DNA from: Chryseobacterium sp. ON_d1
Lineage (GTDB): Bacteria; Bacteroidota; Bacteroidia; Flavobacteriales; Weeksellaceae
Reading direction: 5' to 3'
NCBI RefSeq assembly: GCF_006829085.1
Contig: NZ_BJTC01000009.1
Span: forward strand, 186,001 to 250,000
Length of the DNA stretch: 64,000 nt
A program made the translations under genes and the position numbers. The notes beneath the pieces were generated by a model, which was not told where the DNA came from, searched no databases, and was given only the letters and a program-made list of their open reading frames with translations. Shown piece after piece: positions 34,034-41,102 of this stretch (positions are counted from its first letter, which is position 1; each line of letters begins with the position of its first letter).

Positions 34034-35962
34034 CTAATACAGCTTCCTGTTAATCACCCTATCCATATAATCCTGATACCAGGCCTTTGCGGTTTTCTTC
34101 CCCTGTTCTACTTCAGGATTTTTAACTTCATTGATCAGATTTTTTTCAAGACCCAGATCAGATTTGTCATACACGCCTATGAATTCTTTTCCATCAAAAC
34201 GGTAAATATAATTTCCGATCATGAACTGCTCCGTGCTTCCGTCTGAGTTCACAACAATAAAAGGATACTTCTTATCACTCACCAGACTTCTTCCCCAGCT
34301 TCTGATGGGTTTATCATATCCGATAAGATCTGCCAGGGTAGGATATATATCTGCCTGCTGTGCAATTTCCTGACTGACTCCTTTAAGCTGGTATTCAGGA
34401 TTTGGAGAATAAAAAATCAACGGAACGGCATAACGGTTCATTGCTCTCTCATACTCCGGATAATATACCTGATTGGTATGATCTCCTGTAAAAACAAAGA
34501 TGGTATTATTGAACCAAGGCTGCTTTTTGGCAGTTTCAAAATATTTTTTGATGGCGAAATCAGTATACTGGATGGGTTCATGCATTTCTATCCTCCCTTT
34601 TTTAAATTTCCCGTTATATTTTTCCGGAATTTTAAAAGGGTGATGTGATGAAGCGGTAAATACAGTGGTCATAAAAGGTTGTTTTTTTCCTACATTTTTA
34701 GCAAAATACTGCAAGAAAGGTTCATCCCAAATCGCCCACATGCCATCAAAATCTTCATCATGGTTATATTCTGTTTTTCCGAAATAATGTTTAAATCCTA
34801 AAATATTTCCAAATCCAAGGAATCCCATTGAACCGTTGGGTGCCCCATGATAAAAGGAGGTATCATATCCCAGATCATTACATACAGAAACAATAGACTG
34901 AATTTTCTGATTGGAATATGGAGATCCCGTAAATGCGTCAGTAAGACTGGGAATTCCGGCCAAAACACTGCTCATCCCATGAATAGACTGTCTTCCGTTT
35001 GCAAAAGTATTGGGAAAAATAAGACTCTGACCAGCCAAACTGTCCATAAACGGGGTGTAAGAAATATAATCTTTGATATTTTTGTCTTTATTAAAAGCAC
35101 CGGAATATTCTCTGCTGAAAGATTCTACAATGAAAATAACAATATTGGGACGGTTTTTTACTTTTCTGTCATACACTTTATAAGGCTGTACATACTCTTC
35201 GATGTCTTTTTCACTCACAAAATGAACTTCCTTAAAATTATTGGTATTTAAAGTTCTGAAAAATGAGAATGTACTGTTCAACACCATATTTCCCTGCAGT
35301 GGATTTGTTACAAACCGCGTAGCATCCACCATATTGATAGGCCTTGTACTGTGTTTAAAATCTCCTCTGATTCCCCCCACCACCAATACAGCAGTAATAC
35401 ATAAAGTCAGAATGGAAGTCAGAAAATAGGGAAGCAGCTTGGCAGGTTTCAGCTCCTCTACTTTTACTTTTTTATAAAGGAAAACCCAAAGAATCATCAG
35501 CACTACATACCAGATCAGCACAAAAGGATGCTGCCCAACAGAAATCATCAGCGTTTTATAAACGTTAGACTCATGCTCTGCTACCTGAAATACCGCTGAA
35601 GTAAGCCTCGCCTGGGAAAATTTATAATAAATAAAATCCCCGAAGTTCATCGCATAGGCAATACCATTGGTGATAAAATAGAGCCAGAAAAGTATTTTTT
35701 GAAAAACGTTCTTCGTATTGATTACCAAAGGTAATAAACTAAGAAGTATAAATAACGCATTGACGTACAGAATAGCGGTGGTATCAAAAGCAGTACCATG
35801 AAAGGCCAGCTTTATATATTCTGAAACGGAATCAACTTTAATAAGATCTTTATTAAAATACCAGAATAAAAGCCTGGCAATCTGATAAAAAACATAGGCC
35901 AGAAAAATCCTGTATACCAATACCAGAACTTCCTGTTTTCTAAATCCTTTTAAAAATTTCAT
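34034..35962 (-). CDS. LTA synthase-like sulfatase-fold membrane protein
   Basis: 642 residues. Five N-terminal membrane segments (within about 1-190) precede a periplasmic sulfatase domain (about 260-610) with the metal-binding start IVIFIVESFSREYSG, the nucleophile region NTFANGRQSIHGM (Ser or Thr-type) and FTGDHTN (Asp-His metal ligands). It is related to LtaS and to phosphoethanolamine or phosphoglycerol transferases; in Bacteroidota the substrate is unknown and likely an envelope lipid or glycan. A TAAATTTG box 4 nt before the ATG predicts a leaderless mRNA and fixes the start. Confidence 0.9.
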   Translation of the reverse strand: MKFLKGFRKQEVLVLVYRIFLAYVFYQIARLLFWYFNKDLIKVDSVSEYIKLAFHGTAFDTTAILYVNALFILLSLLPLVINTKNVFQKILFWLYFITNGIAYAMNFGDFIYYKFSQARLTSAVFQVAEHESNVYKTLMISVGQHPFVLIWYVVLMILWVFLYKKVKVEELKPAKLLPYFLTSILTLCITAVLVVGGIRGDFKHSTRPINMVDATRFVTNPLQGNMVLNSTFSFFRTLNTNNFKEVHFVSEKDIEEYVQPYKVYDRKVKNRPNIVIFIVESFSREYSGAFNKDKNIKDYISYTPFMDSLAGQSLIFPNTFANGRQSIHGMSSVLAGIPSLTDAFTGSPYSNQKIQSIVSVCNDLGYDTSFYHGAPNGSMGFLGFGNILGFKHYFGKTEYNHDEDFDGMWAIWDEPFLQYFAKNVGKKQPFMTTVFTASSHHPFKIPEKYNGKFKKGRIEMHEPIQYTDFAIKKYFETAKKQPWFNNTIFVFTGDHTNQVYYPEYERAMNRYAVPLIFYSPNPEYQLKGVSQEIAQQADIYPTLADLIGYDKPIRSWGRSLVSDKKYPFIVVNSDGSTEQFMIGNYIYRFDGKEFIGVYDKSDLGLEKNLINEVKNPEVEQGKKTAKAWYQDYMDRVINRKLY

Positions 35963-35966
35963 GGGG

Positions 35967-35974
35967 CAAATTTA
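35967..35974 (-). promoter_or_regulatory. -7 box TAAATTTG, leaderless promoter of the LTA synthase-like gene
   Basis: Exact TAnnTTTG on the reverse strand, separated by only CCCC from the ATG at 35962. Confidence 0.6.
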
Positions 35975-36038
35975 CATCAAAATCACTTTAATGCATTTTT
36001 TAGTTCAGATTATTTTGAGTTAGAATTTTTAAAAACTG

Positions 36039-36046
36039 TAATTTTG
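36039..36046 (+). promoter_or_regulatory. -7 box TAATTTTG, leaderless pssA promoter
   Basis: Exact TAnnTTTG, 5 nt before the ATG at 36052. The GTG at 36046 is partly inside the box and cannot be a start if this promoter is used. Confidence 0.6.
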
Positions 36047-36051
36047 TGCTT

Positions 36052-36765
36052 ATGGATTTTATAAAGAATAATCTGGCCAATGCCTTAACCCTGGCAAATT
36101 TATTTGCGGGGTGTGTAGGTGCAATACATCTTATTTTAGGAGATTATCAGACAACAGCAATCTGCCTTATTCTCTCTTCGATTTTCGATTTTTTTGACGG
36201 CTTTGTGGCCAGGGCTTTAAAATCAAACTCCAACCTTGGTCTTCAGCTTGATTCTCTTGCCGATATGGTGAGCTTTGGAGTGATTCCAGGCCTTACAATG
36301 TATAAAGCACTTGAACCTTTTGGAACTGAACTTCTTGGGATTCACTTTCCATTTGACATCAAATACATCGGGATTATTGTTACTGTATTTTCCTGTCTAA
36401 GGCTTGCTATCTTCAATCTTGATGAAGAACAGCGTTATTATTTCAAGGGATTAAACACGCCTACCAATACCGTTTTACTTTTTGGTCTTTATTATGCCTT
36501 TAAGGAAACCGGAACTTTCAGCTTTTTATTTAACAATGAACTGCTATTGGTTCTGCTGACTCTTATTACATCATGGCTTCTGATCAGTCCGATCAAGATG
36601 ATGGCGATGAAATTCAAATCAAAACAGTTAAAAGATAACTACCCTAAAATTGTATTACTGGCAGGGGGAATTATTATTCTGGCTTTATTTCAGGTAGTAG
36701 GAATCCCGATGCTTGTTATTTATTATATATTGGTGTCTCTTATTTTTCAGGGACAGTTAAAATAA
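36052..36765 (+). CDS. pssA: CDP-diacylglycerol--serine O-phosphatidyltransferase
   Basis: 237 residues, about seven membrane segments. The CDP-alcohol phosphotransferase motif DGFVARALKSNSNLG...DSLAD (about 50-76; D-G-x2-A-R-x8-G-x3-D-x3-D) is intact. It joins serine to CDP-diacylglycerol, giving phosphatidylserine, the precursor of phosphatidylethanolamine, in the inner membrane. The ATG at 36052 is chosen over GTG 36046 because of the -7 box. A run of same-strand genes follows (exonuclease, DUF2007, FAH, UspA). Confidence 0.93.
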   Translation: MDFIKNNLANALTLANLFAGCVGAIHLILGDYQTTAICLILSSIFDFFDGFVARALKSNSNLGLQLDSLADMVSFGVIPGLTMYKALEPFGTELLGIHFPFDIKYIGIIVTVFSCLRLAIFNLDEEQRYYFKGLNTPTNTVLLFGLYYAFKETGTFSFLFNNELLLVLLTLITSWLLISPIKMMAMKFKSKQLKDNYPKIVLLAGGIIILALFQVVGIPMLVIYYILVSLIFQGQLK

Positions 36766-36806
36766 CATATTTCAATAGAACACATTTCAAATTATTAATC
36801 ATCAAC

Positions 36807-37571
36807 ATGAATTTAAAACTCCATAAACCACTTTGTATTTTTGACCTGGAAACCACAGGGACCAACATCGGAAAAGACAGAATTGTTGAAATCTGTATCT
36901 TAAAGGTAAACCCGGATGCTTCCAGAGAAAGCAAAACATGGCGTGTCAACCCGGAAATGCCGATTCCTAAGGAATGTAGTGAAATCCACGGCATCTATGA
37001 CGAAGATGTAAAAGACGCTCCTACTTTCAGGGATATTGCCGCTAAAATTATGGAAATGATATCAGGTAGTGATCTGGGTGGTTTTAATTCCAACAGATTT
37101 GATGTTCCGCTTTTGGCTGAAGAACTTTTAAGAGTAGGAATGGATTTTGATCTGAGCAAATTCAGACTGGTAGATGCACAGACTATTTTCCATAAAAAAG
37201 AGCCCAGAAATTTAGGGGCGGCTTATCAGTTTTACTGTGGAAAAACACTGGAAAATGCACACTCTGCAGAAGCTGATGTCATGGCAACATTCGAAGTTCT
37301 GGATGCGCAGGTGGGAAAATATGACGATATACCGAATGAGATAGCACCACTAAGTGAATTTACGTTCCATAATAAAAATGCAGATCTTGCCGGATTTATA
37401 GGATATAACGAGAAAATGGAAGAAGTTTTCAACTTTGGAAAATATAAAGGTCAGGGTGTGAAAGCAGTGTTTCAAAAAGATTTAGGGTATTTCGGATGGC
37501 TGCAGAATGCTGACTTTCCGTTGTACACCAAGAAAATTTTTACAAAGATTCAACTCTCAAGCAGATTTTAA
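36807..37571 (+). CDS. DEDDh 3'-5' exonuclease (DnaQ-like)
   Basis: 254 residues. ExoI is FDLETTGTNIGKDRIVEI (about 11-28, with catalytic Asp and Glu), ExoII is GFNSNRFDVPLL (about 92-103), and ExoIII is HSAEADVMATFEVL (about 151-164, His and Asp). A C-terminal extension of about 70 residues with FNFGKYKGQGVKAV (DUF3820-like) follows the nuclease domain. It resembles stand-alone DNA polymerase III epsilon-like proteins, with a likely role in DNA repair or proofreading. Followed by the DUF2007 gene after 2 bp. Confidence 0.88.
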   Translation: MNLKLHKPLCIFDLETTGTNIGKDRIVEICILKVNPDASRESKTWRVNPEMPIPKECSEIHGIYDEDVKDAPTFRDIAAKIMEMISGSDLGGFNSNRFDVPLLAEELLRVGMDFDLSKFRLVDAQTIFHKKEPRNLGAAYQFYCGKTLENAHSAEADVMATFEVLDAQVGKYDDIPNEIAPLSEFTFHNKNADLAGFIGYNEKMEEVFNFGKYKGQGVKAVFQKDLGYFGWLQNADFPLYTKKIFTKIQLSSRF

Positions 37572-37573
37572 AT

Positions 37574-37972
37574 ATGTCTGACCTAGTTCGTTTTAAATTT
37601 TATGAAACTGCCCTTGAAGCTAACAGGGACAAACAGATCCTGGCTGAAAACGGGATTAACAGTTTCATTGCGAATGAGCAGCTCATCCAGTCGGATTGGC
37701 TTCTCTCACAGGCGGTAGGCGGCATACAGCTCCAGGTATTTGAGGATGATATGGAAAAGGCCCAACAGATTCTGCAGGATTACAAAGACAATGAACAATA
37801 TTCGCTGGAAGTAGAACACACCATTGAGGATCCCGAATTTGACTTTGCCTGCCCGAAATGTGGTTCCAATCATATTTACAGGGACGACAGTGCCACCAGT
37901 TTCTTCGGAATTTCTTTTCTGACGAGCCATAAATTCAAATGTTATTATTGCGGGAATGAGTTTACCCATTAG
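37574..37972 (+). CDS. DUF2007 protein with zinc ribbon
   Basis: 132 residues. The N-terminal DUF2007 domain (FKFYETALEANRDKQILAEN, about 6-25, and QLQVFEDDMEKAQQIL) is labelled a putative signal-transducing domain. The C-terminal treble-type zinc ribbon is CPKC ... CYYC (about 93-127). Starts 2 bp after the exonuclease stop, so it is cotranscribed and translationally close. No specific function is known. Confidence 0.87.
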   Translation: MSDLVRFKFYETALEANRDKQILAENGINSFIANEQLIQSDWLLSQAVGGIQLQVFEDDMEKAQQILQDYKDNEQYSLEVEHTIEDPEFDFACPKCGSNHIYRDDSATSFFGISFLTSHKFKCYYCGNEFTH

Positions 37973-38068
37973 CCAATAGAAATTAATATCCATTAAGCTG
38001 TATCAATAAAAAGGAAGATGGCTTCGTTCCTCACAATGACGAAGTCAAAAAAATAAAATAAAAGAATT

Positions 38069-38674
38069 ATGAAAATCATCTGCATAGGAAGAAATTACAG
38101 TGAGCATGCAAAAGAACTTGGAAACGAAATTCCAGAGAATCCGGTTATTTTTATGAAACCGGACACCGCCGTTCTGAAAGGAAATGATTTTTACATTCCT
38201 GAATTTTCAAATGATATCCACTACGAGCTTGAAGTGGTATTAAAAATTTCAAAGGGAGGAAAATATATTCAGAAAGAAACAGCACACAAGCATTATGAAG
38301 AAATAGGTTTGGGAATAGATTTTACGGCAAGAGATCTTCAGAGCGAACTGAAATCAAAAGGGCTTCCATGGGAGCTTGCCAAAGGTTTTGACGGTTCTGC
38401 TGTGGTAAGCAACTTCTTTAAAAAAGAAAATTTCAGTCTGGAGAACCTTCAGTTTTCATTATTAAAAAATAAAGAGAAAGTACAGGATGGCAATACAAAA
38501 GATATGATGTTCAACTTTGACGACATTATTGCTTTTGCCTCCCAATACTTTACGTTAAGAGTAGGAGACCTTATTTTCACAGGAACTCCGAAAGGGGTTG
38601 GAAAGGTAAATGAAAATGATATCCTGGAAGCTTATCTTGAAGAAGAAAAAATCCTTGATATCCGAATATTATAA
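38069..38674 (+). CDS. Fumarylacetoacetate hydrolase family protein
   Basis: 201 residues. KIICIGRNYSEHAKELGNE (residues 2-20) and the metal-site acids in IHYELEVVLKIS (about 50-61) are characteristic, with FTGTPKGVGKV (about 171-181) at the end. Bacterial relatives are acylpyruvate hydrolases or oxaloacetate decarboxylase/tautomerases needing Mg2+; the substrate here is not certain. Slightly short for the family but complete. Lies between DUF2007 and UspA genes on the same strand. Confidence 0.9.
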   Translation: MKIICIGRNYSEHAKELGNEIPENPVIFMKPDTAVLKGNDFYIPEFSNDIHYELEVVLKISKGGKYIQKETAHKHYEEIGLGIDFTARDLQSELKSKGLPWELAKGFDGSAVVSNFFKKENFSLENLQFSLLKNKEKVQDGNTKDMMFNFDDIIAFASQYFTLRVGDLIFTGTPKGVGKVNENDILEAYLEEEKILDIRIL

Positions 38675-38733
38675 GTATTTAACATCAGAATATGACAAAT
38701 TTTTCATACCTTTAGGTAACAAAATTAGAGGTT

Positions 38734-39171
38734 ATGATAAATATTGTATTACCCGTAGATTTTGGGGACAAGACAGACCAACTGGTAGACGGTGCCATAA
38801 AATTTGCAAAACAGCTTAACGGCAGAATTTACCTGATCCACGTAGCGCCATCAGATATCGGCTTTGCCATTGGTGATATGGGATTTCAATATTTTCCGGA
38901 AGTGGAAGCCAACGAAATCAGAGAAGAGCTGGTACAGCTTAATAAAATTGAGCAAAGAATCATCGGCCATGATATTGATTGTGAACACCTTTTGAAACAG
39001 GGAATTGCAAAAGATATTATTCTGGAACATGCAAAAGAAAAAAATGCAGACTATATTGTGATGGGATCACATGGCAGAAGCGGAATCTATGATGTATTCG
39101 TGGGAAGTTTAACAAAAGGAATTACGAAAAGTTCAAGCATTCCTGTTCTGGTACTTCCGATTCACGACTAA
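38734..39171 (+). CDS. Universal stress protein (UspA family)
   Basis: 145 residues. NIVLPVDFGDKTDQL opens the Rossmann-like fold; the nucleotide-binding loop GSHGRSGIYDVFVGSLTKGI (about 110-129; GxxGRxG-like GSHGRSG then VG(S)xT) is intact, suggesting the ATP-binding subgroup. It would aid stress survival as a cytosolic dimer. Followed by a strong bidirectional terminator. Confidence 0.92.
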   Translation: MINIVLPVDFGDKTDQLVDGAIKFAKQLNGRIYLIHVAPSDIGFAIGDMGFQYFPEVEANEIREELVQLNKIEQRIIGHDIDCEHLLKQGIAKDIILEHAKEKNADYIVMGSHGRSGIYDVFVGSLTKGITKSSSIPVLVLPIHD

Positions 39172-39200
39172 GAAAAGAAAATTTTAATCGTTAGTAATAA

Positions 39201-39236
39201 AAAAACCGATCAAAGCATATTGTTTGATCGGTTTTT
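39201..39236. terminator. Bidirectional terminator between UspA and DUF6341-like genes
   Basis: AAAAACCGATCAAA (39201-39214) pairs with TTTGATCGGTTTTT (39223-39236), perfect 14-bp stem with A and T runs on either side; it serves both convergent genes. Confidence 0.9.
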
Positions 39237-39254
39237 TACTATATAACCAATTAA

Positions 39255-39488
39255 TTAACCTTCTTTTTTGTAGATATTCGGATCGTAGTAAGGATGCTTA
39301 CCTTCCGTTGGAGAATAATAGTCTTTATCTTTGTCACCACCTAGTGTAACCACCAGTACATAACACCAATAAGTGAACAGTACACAGCAAACGATAAACA
39401 GAATCCAGTTTAAAACATTACCGAAAGCATCAAAGAAACCGAAAGACCATTTGAAAACTTTGCTTAAGAATAGAAAGAAAGACGTCAT
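39255..39488 (-). CDS. Small membrane protein (DUF6341-like)
   Basis: 77 residues. An amphipathic N-terminus (MTSFFLFLSKVFKWSFGFF) and one clear membrane segment (about 27-50, WILFIVCCVLFTYWCYVLVV), then a hydrophilic tail ending YYDPNIYKKEG. The size, tail and position beside a DUF6427-like gene fit a small conserved Bacteroidota family; its role is unknown. It is divergent from that gene, and the two -7 boxes lie 2 bp apart. Confidence 0.7.
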   Translation of the reverse strand: MTSFFLFLSKVFKWSFGFFDAFGNVLNWILFIVCCVLFTYWCYVLVVTLGGDKDKDYYSPTEGKHPYYDPNIYKKEG

Positions 39489-39506
39489 TATTTTCCTTTT
39501 TTAAAT

Positions 39507-39514
39507 TAACTTTG
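39507..39514 (+). promoter_or_regulatory. -7 box TAACTTTG of the DUF6427-like gene
   Basis: Exact TAnnTTTG; predicted start near 39518, 13 nt before the ATG at 39531. Its -33 region lies over the start of the divergent small gene. Confidence 0.55.
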
Positions 39515-39516
39515 TA

Positions 39517-39524
39517 CAAATTTA
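39517..39524 (-). promoter_or_regulatory. -7 box TAAATTTG of the DUF6341-like gene
   Basis: Exact TAnnTTTG on the reverse strand, 2 bp from the forward box around the palindrome TTTGTACAAA (39511-39520). Predicted start near 39513, 25 nt before the ATG at 39488. Confidence 0.55.
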
Positions 39525-39530
39525 TAAAAA

Positions 39531-40436
39531 ATGTTTAAATTACTTTCAAAAGAAAGCAATATTTTTTCAATTCCTGTTTATATTGGTTTTCTTCTTTTAG
39601 TAGTCGTAATATTTAACATACTGAATTTCAACACTTACGAAGCTATTGTTGCCGGAATAACTTTTCTGGGAATTGCTTTGGGATATTTTTGTTTTCACAG
39701 TATCGCTCTTAATTATCAGACCCATCTGCCTTTATTCTTATATACCTTTTTTATTTTCGGGCTATACCCCGGGAACCTGGATATAGGAATCGCCGTTTCA
39801 CTGCTTACCAACTCTTTTCTTATCCTTCTTCTGACCAGTGCAGATGAGGATATCAGAAAAAAATCTTATGTGTTGGTAGGCTCTATAGTAGCTTTGAATT
39901 TTATTTTTCTCCCTACTACCTGGCCGATGGCTGTTTTTGTGATCATCCACGTGATTGCCACCTCTGCCAAGATCGGACTGAATCTTTTCAGATTTCTGCT
40001 GGGAATTGTTTTGATTATATTCAGTTATTTTTCTGTCATGTATTTTGTACAGTTCACATCATGGAATATCGATTATTTTCCATTTGGAAAAATGAAACCG
40101 GTAACGGATTACACAGAACTTCTGCCATTAATTCCCGTGGTTCTGATGCTTATTTATGCTGTATATGACCATTTTAAAAATTATAATAAGAAGAGTCCGA
40201 TAAGCAGGTATAAATATACCTTTCTATTGGTCTTTTCTGTAGCACAGCTTATTTCTATTATCCTGTACATGAATAAAAGCTATGAATACCTGCTTCTTCT
40301 GGCATTTCCTTCAAGCATTATCCTGAGCAGAATGATGAGATTTTTACCTAAATACTGGATGCGTGAAGCCAGTGTATGGCTTATTATTATTAGCCTGCTT
40401 ACCTTTAAGGCAGGTACAGTTTTTGATTTATTTTAA
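39531..40436 (+). CDS. Polytopic membrane protein (DUF6427-like)
   Basis: 301 residues with about nine to ten hydrophobic segments spread over the whole length and short loops. No catalytic motif recognised. In Flavobacteriia a protein of this length and topology is usually found beside DUF6341, as here. Followed after 6 bp by the DUF3109 gene on the same strand, so the two form an operon. Confidence 0.78.
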   Translation: MFKLLSKESNIFSIPVYIGFLLLVVVIFNILNFNTYEAIVAGITFLGIALGYFCFHSIALNYQTHLPLFLYTFFIFGLYPGNLDIGIAVSLLTNSFLILLLTSADEDIRKKSYVLVGSIVALNFIFLPTTWPMAVFVIIHVIATSAKIGLNLFRFLLGIVLIIFSYFSVMYFVQFTSWNIDYFPFGKMKPVTDYTELLPLIPVVLMLIYAVYDHFKNYNKKSPISRYKYTFLLVFSVAQLISIILYMNKSYEYLLLLAFPSSIILSRMMRFLPKYWMREASVWLIIISLLTFKAGTVFDLF

Positions 40437-40442
40437 GAAATT

Positions 40443-41027
40443 ATGATTCAGATAGACGATAAATTGATTTCCGAGGAAATTTTTTCCGAAGAATTTGTTT
40501 GCAACCTTACAAAATGTAAAGGTGCATGTTGTGTGGAAGGAGATGTAGGAGCTCCGTTGGATAAAAGCGAGCTTGAAATATTGGACAGTATTTTTGATAA
40601 AATAAAACCTTACCTCACCCAGGAAGGAATCAAAGCCCTTGAAGAACAGGGAACATGGACTACTGATCCGCACGACGGAATGTATGTTACTCCTATGGTG
40701 GAGAACCGCGAATGTGCCTATGTAACATTCGATGAAAAAGGAATTACCAAATGTGGTATTGAAAAAGCGTATGAAGATGGTGCTGTAGACTGGCAAAAAC
40801 CGATCTCCTGTCACCTCTACCCGATCCGTGTTACGGAATATTCTGCCTTTACTGCATTGAATTATCATGAGTGGAATGTATGCAGCGATGCCTGTACCCT
40901 TGGAAAAGAGCTTCAGGTTCCTGTATATAAGTTCTTAAAAACTCCGCTGATCAGAAAATACGGCGAAGAATTCTACAATGTTCTGAGCGAAGCAGCTGAT
41001 GAATGGAAAAAAGAATATGGTTCTTAA
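40443..41027 (+). CDS. DUF3109 family cysteine-rich protein
   Basis: 194 residues. The N-terminal cysteine cluster CNLTKCKGACCVEGDVGAPL (about 20-39) is the DUF3109 hallmark, with further Cys at ENRECAY, KCGIEKAY, SCHLYPIR and NVCSDACTLG. The eight or so cysteines suggest an iron-sulfur cluster or zinc site, as in the YkgJ-like CxxxCxxCC proteins; the function is unknown. It starts 6 bp after the membrane-protein stop. Confidence 0.88.
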   Translation: MIQIDDKLISEEIFSEEFVCNLTKCKGACCVEGDVGAPLDKSELEILDSIFDKIKPYLTQEGIKALEEQGTWTTDPHDGMYVTPMVENRECAYVTFDEKGITKCGIEKAYEDGAVDWQKPISCHLYPIRVTEYSAFTALNYHEWNVCSDACTLGKELQVPVYKFLKTPLIRKYGEEFYNVLSEAADEWKKEYGS

Positions 41028-41054
41028 CCTGATACGTATTTGAATTAAATAACA

Positions 41055-41080
41055 AAAACCGCAGAAAAATCTGCGGTTTT
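41055..41080. terminator. Bidirectional terminator between DUF3109 and M16 peptidase genes
   Basis: AAAACCGCAGA (41055-41065) pairs with TCTGCGGTTTT (41070-41080), 4-nt loop; 28 bp after the forward stop and just past the reverse stop. Confidence 0.88.
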
Positions 41081-41102
41081 CTTATTGTCAGCAAAAAGTT
41101 GA

